A stretch of DNA of 15,478 bases from an uncultured archaeon (GTDB taxonomy: Archaea > Micrarchaeota > Micrarchaeia > Micrarchaeales > CABMGC01): positions 1 through 15,478 of the forward strand of contig CABMGC010000033.1 of NCBI GenBank assembly GCA_902385515.1, in the 5' to 3' direction. This document shows positions 12,089-15,478 of the stretch, one piece after another. The stretch's first letter is position 1. Each line of letters opens with the position of its first letter. The position numbers and the translations under genes are program-made. Below the pieces are notes generated by a model. It did no database searches, was not told the origin of the DNA, and saw only the letters and a program-made list of their open reading frames with translations.

Positions 12089-13753
12089 TCAGTCGTTAGG
12101 CCGATACAGGAGGATCTTGACCGCGAGCCACAGGCCGAGGACGAAGCTTATGGCGAATCCGACCCTGCCGAGGGTCGGGCTTGTGCCAATTACGATCGAC
12201 GAGCCGACCACCATGGCCGCAAGCACCATTGCCAAAGACAGCTTGTTGCTCATCCTGTCAAGGTCTTCGGCCAGGCTCGCAAGGTTCGTGTGCACGAGCT
12301 CTACCTTCATCTCTCCAGACTCGAGCTTGTTCATTATCTTGCGCAGGGTTCCGGGGAACGTCTTCACCATGTACTCGACGTCGAGGATGTTGTCCCTGAT
12401 TATGGTCTCCAGTCTCTTCGGGGAGTATGCGAGCGCCGCGGCCCTGCTCGCGTACGGCCTGAACTCTGCAAACGCGTTGAACTTCGGGTTGAGCGCCATG
12501 CCCACCCCTTCCAGTATGAACAGCGCCCTGCTCAGCTCGGTGAACGCCCTCGGACTGCGGACCCCGTACTTGTCTGTCACAGAGAACAGCCCGCGCAGGA
12601 GGTGCCCCATCTGCACCTCCTCCAGCTTCCTACTGTAGTACGTGTCGAGCAGGTCTGCCATGTCCTCCGTGAACGCCTCGACGTCTACTCCGTCGTCTAT
12701 GAGGCCCATCCTCGATAGCTGCATGACCAGGCCTCTCGGGTCGTTGTCCACCGCGAATGTAACGAGCCTCAGCATGCTCATGGCAAGCTCCTTGTCTACG
12801 GAGCCGACCCTGCCGAAGTCCAAAAAGCACACGACGTTCCCTTTCATGACGAGTATGTTGCCAGGGTGGGGGTCCGCGTGGTAGAACCCGTCCTCAAGAA
12901 CCATCTTGAAGAACGCGTCCGCCCCGCGCCTTGCTATGAGCGTCTTGTCGTACTTGCCTAAGTTCGACCTTATGACATCCGAAAGCCTTGTCCCCCTTGC
13001 CTCCTCCATGACGAGGACCCTGCTTGTGCTTATGTGCTCGTAGACCATCGGTATGTACACGCCTTTTTCGCCGGAGAAATTGTCCCTCATCCTTATTGCG
13101 CTCTTCGCTTCCCTCTGGAAGTCGAGCTCCTTCATTATCGACCGCTCGAACTCGTCTACAAGAAGCTTCGGGTTCCAGTGCTTCATTTCTGGGACGTACT
13201 TGTCGAGCATGGTGGCGAGGTAGTGCATTATCTGCGTGTCCTCCCGTATCGTCTCCTCTATGCCCGGCCTCTGCACTTTTACGACCACCGCCTTGCCGTT
13301 CTTCAGCATCGCCCTGTGCACCTGGGCTATGGATGCGGACGCTATCGGGTTGTCGTCGAAACTTGAGAATACTTCCTTGATGCTCTTGCCCAGCTGCGCC
13401 TCTATCTCGTGCCTTGCCTGCTGCGAAGGAAACGGCCTCATCGAGTCCTGCAGCTTGGCGAGCTCGTCGGCAAGCTCCTGGCCCACCAGGTCCTCCCTCG
13501 TGCTGAGTATCTGGCCGAACTTCACGAAAGTTGTGGCCAGCTCTTCCAGCAGCATCCTTAGGCGCGCCTTCTCAGTAGTCTTTTCAATGTTCTCCTTCTG
13601 CTGCCATCCTACCTTGAGGTGCAGCTTTTCGCCTATGCGGATTCTTTCGACGACGCTTCGCATGCCGAACTTGGCCACGATATTGAGTATGTGCGCGGTC
13701 CGCTTGAGCTCCCTCTCGTTCTGCCGCAGCGATAGAAAATCAGAGCCGGCCAT
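12089..13753 (-). CDS. AarF/ABC1/UbiB-family kinase-like protein
   Basis: 554 aa. The family contains atypical protein-kinase-like ATPases; bacterial UbiB and mitochondrial COQ8 act in isoprenoid quinone synthesis, while the role of archaeal members is unclear. Visible signatures: KxGQ motif K78-F-G-Q81, Ala-rich nucleotide loop ASASIAQVH (138-146), lysine in VVVKVQRPG (K159), ELDFQREA (209-216), catalytic-loop-like HADPHPGN (292-299) and DFG (312-314). Two hydrophobic segments at the C-terminus (about 504-525 and 528-547) would anchor it in the membrane, as in UbiB. Start: GGTGAT at 13759-13764 on the minus strand lies 5 bases before the ATG, an excellent archaeal ribosome-binding site. It diverges from the 209-aa gene. 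No quinone-synthesis genes are in the window. Confidence 0.92.
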   Translation of the reverse strand: MAGSDFLSLRQNERELKRTAHILNIVAKFGMRSVVERIRIGEKLHLKVGWQQKENIEKTTEKARLRMLLEELATTFVKFGQILSTREDLVGQELADELAKLQDSMRPFPSQQARHEIEAQLGKSIKEVFSSFDDNPIASASIAQVHRAMLKNGKAVVVKVQRPGIEETIREDTQIMHYLATMLDKYVPEMKHWNPKLLVDEFERSIMKELDFQREAKSAIRMRDNFSGEKGVYIPMVYEHISTSRVLVMEEARGTRLSDVIRSNLGKYDKTLIARRGADAFFKMVLEDGFYHADPHPGNILVMKGNVVCFLDFGRVGSVDKELAMSMLRLVTFAVDNDPRGLVMQLSRMGLIDDGVDVEAFTEDMADLLDTYYSRKLEEVQMGHLLRGLFSVTDKYGVRSPRAFTELSRALFILEGVGMALNPKFNAFAEFRPYASRAAALAYSPKRLETIIRDNILDVEYMVKTFPGTLRKIMNKLESGEMKVELVHTNLASLAEDLDRMSNKLSLAMVLAAMVVGSSIVIGTSPTLGRVGFAISFVLGLWLAVKILLYRPND

Positions 13754-13758
13754 GTTCC

Positions 13759-13764
13759 ATCACC
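13759..13764 (-). promoter_or_regulatory. Strong ribosome-binding site of the UbiB-like gene
   Basis: GGTGAT on the minus strand, 5 bases before the ATG, complementary to the usual archaeal 16S rRNA 3' end. It fixes the start at 13753. Confidence 0.75.
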
Positions 13765-13792
13765 ATGCTTCTCATCCAAAGCTTCTATCTTT

Positions 13793-13802
13793 ACTTATAA
13801 TA
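13793..13802 (-). promoter_or_regulatory. TATA box for the UbiB-like gene
   Basis: The minus strand reads TATTATAAGT about 40 bases before the ATG at 13753, predicting a leader of 10-20 bases that includes the GGTGAT ribosome-binding site. Confidence 0.55.
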
Positions 13803-13831
13803 ACCTTGCTTTGCGCCGCGTGCAAGGTAGA

Positions 13832-13860
13832 GGGCAAGCTAAGCGCGCTAGGGCAAGGCT
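13832..13860. promoter_or_regulatory. Repeat-flanked palindrome upstream of the 209-aa gene
   Basis: GGGCAAGCT (13832-13840) and GGGCAAGGCT (13851-13860) flank the 8-bp palindrome AGCGCGCT (13842-13849). The group ends at the TATA-like sequence for the plus-strand gene and lies about 30 bases beyond the opposing TATA box. Candidate regulator site; function unproven. Confidence 0.35.
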
Positions 13861-13875
13861 TAAATTCTTTATATG
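13859..13875 (+). promoter_or_regulatory. TATA-like region for the 209-aa membrane protein gene
   Basis: CTTAAATTCTTTATATG contains two possible TATA boxes (about 13859-13866 and 13868-13874). Either puts the transcription start near 13889-13897, at or close to the ATG at 13894 and downstream of the earlier in-frame ATG at 13873. Confidence 0.5.
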
Positions 13876-13893
13876 TGTCTGGTTACCGTTCAA

Positions 13894-14523
13894 ATGCCAG
13901 CTAAACATAGAAGCAAACCGCGCCGCCCGACGGAATCCGACCGCAGCAATACTTGGTCGAATGTGCGTTATCCTGCGGTCGTGCTTATGGTGGTAGCGGT
14001 GGTGGCGTTCGTCATATATGCCTGCCTGTCGTACGCGTCCCTCGCTGGCGAATACTCTAGCCTCGTCCAGGGCTATCTCTCATTGCAGGGCAAGTATTTC
14101 GCTCTTGCAAGCAGGTACGTCTCGCTGAATGCGAGCGAGTCTTTACCGTTATTCGTATTCGTGCCGCACACCGCGTTCTATGTCGGCAACGTGTCGCGAA
14201 ATCTGTCAGGCATGACTTTGCTGCCCAATGGCTACGTGTTCTGTCCAAAGTCGCCGCAGTTGCTGGCGTCAAGCTGGCATTTCGCGTACGCGAACGTGAC
14301 CCCCGGAGAAAAACTGAACTATACCCTCGTGTTCGATGCGCAGTCGCTGGACTTGAAAAGGGTCGTTGTGTTGCCGCCCTTCCATCTCGTATCTTACAAT
14401 TACAGCGTGTCAAAGAAGATTCTGTGCTCGGATCCCGACGCGATAGCGGAAGTCGCCCTGACTGTGCAGGCGCCGTCGTTTGATTACACAGGACAGCTGC
14501 AGATAGTTCTGTATAGGCAGTGA
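13894..14523 (+). CDS. Membrane-anchored protein with Tyr/Leu heptad stalk, unknown function
   Basis: 209 aa. I do not recognise the family. A basic N-terminal tail (1-25) and a hydrophobic segment (about 26-46) put the rest outside the cell. Directly after the helix come five consecutive heptads of the form Y-x-(S/A)-L-x-x-x, with Tyr at 47, 54, 61, 68 and 75 and Leu three residues later each time, a short predicted coiled coil. The C-terminal 130 residues look like a beta domain with six N-glycosylation sequons in the ectodomain (N79, N99, N103, N134, N142, N169) and Cys at 117 and 178. The ATG at 13873 is in frame but lies upstream of the predicted transcription start, so 13894 is preferred. 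It is transcribed divergently from the UbiB-like gene. Confidence 0.72.
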   Translation: MPAKHRSKPRRPTESDRSNTWSNVRYPAVVLMVVAVVAFVIYACLSYASLAGEYSSLVQGYLSLQGKYFALASRYVSLNASESLPLFVFVPHTAFYVGNVSRNLSGMTLLPNGYVFCPKSPQLLASSWHFAYANVTPGEKLNYTLVFDAQSLDLKRVVVLPPFHLVSYNYSVSKKILCSDPDAIAEVALTVQAPSFDYTGQLQIVLYRQ

Positions 14524-14576
14524 TTCGCAACCGAGGCTCGTTTTCGCAGGGCCCCAAGGTCGCCCGATGCGTCCGG

Positions 14577-14585
14577 TATAAAAAT
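14577..14585 (+). promoter_or_regulatory. TATA box for the phasin-like gene
   Basis: TATAAAAAT predicts a transcription start near 14606. That leaves a leader of about 18 bases before the ATG at 14625, enough to hold the GGTG at 14616-14619. Confidence 0.5.
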
Positions 14586-14624
14586 CCTGCTATCTTAACA
14601 TGATTAAGCTAGATGGGTGCAAGT

Positions 14625-14975
14625 ATGGACGAATTTGTAAAAAGAGGCCTTAAATTCGGTTTGGGAGTGAGCTACATAACGCTGGACGCGGTGAACGATG
14701 CGCTTGACAGGCTCGCCAAGGAAGGAAAGATAAGCAAGGCGGACGGCGAGAAGATGGTGCGCGAGCTGACGGCAAAGTACACCGCCGAGCGCGCGCAGCG
14801 CGTGAAGGAGGCGCAGGCCCGGATGCAGAAGCGGATGAAAGAGATGCAGAAGGAGATGCAGAAGCAGTTCGACGGGGCGATAAAGGCTGCGCCGTTCGCG
14901 ACGAAGAAGGACGTTGCAAGCCTGAACGCCAAGATAGAAGCGATGAGCAAGCTTCTGAAGAAGCACAGGAAGTGA
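14625..14975 (+). CDS. Phasin-like coiled-coil protein
   Basis: 116 aa, probably cytosolic. The N-terminus (MDEFVKRGLKFGLGVSYIT) is an amphipathic segment, followed by a helical region LDRLAKEGKISKADGEKMVRELTAKY, which resembles PhaF-like phasin regulators (COG3937 type). Then comes a long highly charged helix with a repeated RMQKRMKEMQKEMQKQF pattern and a C-terminal helix SLNAKIEAMSKLLKKH. In bacteria such proteins bind granules or regulate polyhydroxyalkanoate; in archaea the role is unknown and no PHA genes are seen here, so this is a structural likeness only. Start choice: GGTG at 14616-14619 is 5 bases before the ATG at 14625, the same spacing as in two other genes of the window. An in-frame ATG at 14613 would add four residues and has almost no leader. 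Confidence 0.7.
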   Translation: MDEFVKRGLKFGLGVSYITLDAVNDALDRLAKEGKISKADGEKMVRELTAKYTAERAQRVKEAQARMQKRMKEMQKEMQKQFDGAIKAAPFATKKDVASLNAKIEAMSKLLKKHRK

Positions 14976-14998
14976 GAGGCAATTCTGAAATGATTCGT

Positions 14999-15064
14999 GC
15001 AACGCGAGCCGGCTTCGGCAGTGAACGTTGCCGCGATGCAAGATCTTGAGCCGGATTTGCCGGC
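14999..15064 (+). other. Nested inverted repeats in the leader of the 88-aa gene
   Basis: Outer arms GCAACG (14999-15004) and CGTTGC (15026-15031) enclose GCCG (15008-15011) and CGGC (15016-15019). A second stem, GCCGG (15050-15054) with CCGGC (15060-15064), lies 8 bases before the GGTG ribosome-binding site. The 106-base gap has no convincing TATA box, so the RNA may be made from the phasin promoter. It may be a processing or regulatory RNA element; no known riboswitch is recognised. Confidence 0.35.
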
Positions 15065-15081
15065 AAACAAAAGGTGGAATT

Positions 15082-15348
15082 ATGTGGGATATGGGAACTT
15101 TTTTCAATAAATTGGGAGTTGCGGGAAAAGTGGGTTTCGTGTTGGTTATGTGCGCCTTGTTCGCGGCGTTGCTGGCAGTAGTCCCATATTTGCTAATCTG
15201 GTCACTGAACACCCTGTTTGGCCTAAGTATCCAATTCACCTTCTGGACATGTCTCGCCGGAGTCGTGCTGATAATGCTATTCGGAAGGGGCGGCATGGGA
15301 TCGTCGGGCGCAAAGAGCAGTGCCAGAGCGAGAAAAAGGTCGAAATAG
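15082..15348 (+). CDS. Small two-helix membrane protein with basic tail
   Basis: 88 aa. Two hydrophobic segments (about 15-40 and 50-67) are joined by the loop SLNTLFGLSIQFTF, and the C-terminus is a Gly/Ser stretch followed by a basic tail (ARARKRSK). The LNTLFGL-I-x-F-TFW pattern reminds me of short membrane proteins seen in phages and bacteria, but I cannot confirm homology. The start is decided by GGTG at 15073-15076, 5 bases before ATG 15082; a TTG start at 15028 would add 18 unlikely residues and has no ribosome-binding site. It probably shares a transcript with the phasin-like gene 106 bases upstream. Confidence 0.65.
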   Translation: MWDMGTFFNKLGVAGKVGFVLVMCALFAALLAVVPYLLIWSLNTLFGLSIQFTFWTCLAGVVLIMLFGRGGMGSSGAKSSARARKRSK

Positions 15349-15478
15349 CGCTGGCACAATGGCGCTCCGGCGGAAAAACTGTGCGGGACCGCAGATACAG
15401 CCCTGAATATCACGGCAGTCCTGAAATCCTTGCGGTTTTGCCAAGTGACTTGTTGACCCAATCTGGTCTTCTATATTG
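15349..15478. other. Unassigned window end
   Basis: These 130 bases hold no convincing coding region, TATA box, tRNA or terminator. A long minus-strand open frame crosses the region but is a shadow of the genes to its left. Confidence 0.5.

Noticed and set aside
13236..13904. Plus-strand 222-codon frame opposite the UbiB-like gene
   Set aside because: Ser/Leu-rich antisense of a gene with full kinase-like motifs; no start signal.
15008..15064. GC-rich stems as a transcription terminator of the phasin-like gene
   Set aside because: No T-run follows either stem; archaeal termination usually depends on T-tracts.
14604..15461. 285-codon open frame on the minus strand
   Set aside because: It is antisense to the phasin-like and 88-aa genes, has composition typical of a shadow frame and shows no ribosome-binding site or recognisable motif.
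15349..15478. tRNA or small RNA gene at the window end
   Set aside because: No cloverleaf, T-loop motif or promoter could be found by eye.

Overview
The window looks like the genome of an archaeon, probably a DPANN lineage close to Micrarchaeota. This is inferred from content, not from a marker-gene tree. The evidence is an archaeal-type NMD3 protein, archaeal TATA boxes (TTTAAATA-like) about 25 bases before start codons, GGTG/GGTGAT ribosome-binding sites, class III (type IV pilin-like) signal peptides of the KAQSALEYL type on very large surface proteins, and many small membrane-anchored proteins rich in N-glycosylation sequons. Genes are tightly packed. No intergenic gap exceeds about 140 bases, and I found no rRNA, tRNA, CRISPR or insertion sequence.

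Layout. 8-1307 (+): NMD3-like protein and a SerB-like HAD phosphatase, a short operon. 1318-2358 (-): AmmeMemoRadiSam-type radical SAM enzyme. 2359-2441: compact divergent promoter region with two neighbouring perfect inverted repeats. 2442-8081 (+): two large paralogous surface proteins (807 and 877 aa) flanking a 129-aa membrane protein. Each paralog has a class III signal peptide, one N-terminal membrane helix, a conserved Cys-containing domain, an invasin-like Ig domain, an InlB-B-repeat-like domain, Thr/Ser-rich linkers and Cys-rich modules. The C-terminal domains differ. 8078-10495 (+): P-type cation ATPase whose start overlaps the stop of the second paralog (ATGA). 10499-13753 (-): a secreted sequon-rich protein, a DAC-domain (diadenylate cyclase-like) protein with a hydrophobic C-terminal tail, and an AarF/UbiB-family kinase-like protein. 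13894-15348 (+): a membrane-anchored protein with five Tyr/Leu heptads, a phasin-like coiled-coil protein and an 88-aa two-helix membrane protein.

The most distinctive part is 2359-10495. Two modular, disulfide-rich, pilin-anchored surface proteins show a 75-bp stretch of perfect nucleotide identity although neighbouring conserved codons have diverged, which suggests gene conversion. Every Cys-rich segment I could delimit has an even cysteine count. The second protein is translationally coupled to an ATPase with altered ion-site and nucleotide-site residues. Further points are the unusual architecture of the DAC protein and a start-signal pattern in which some genes appear leaderless and others carry a GGTG ribosome-binding site.
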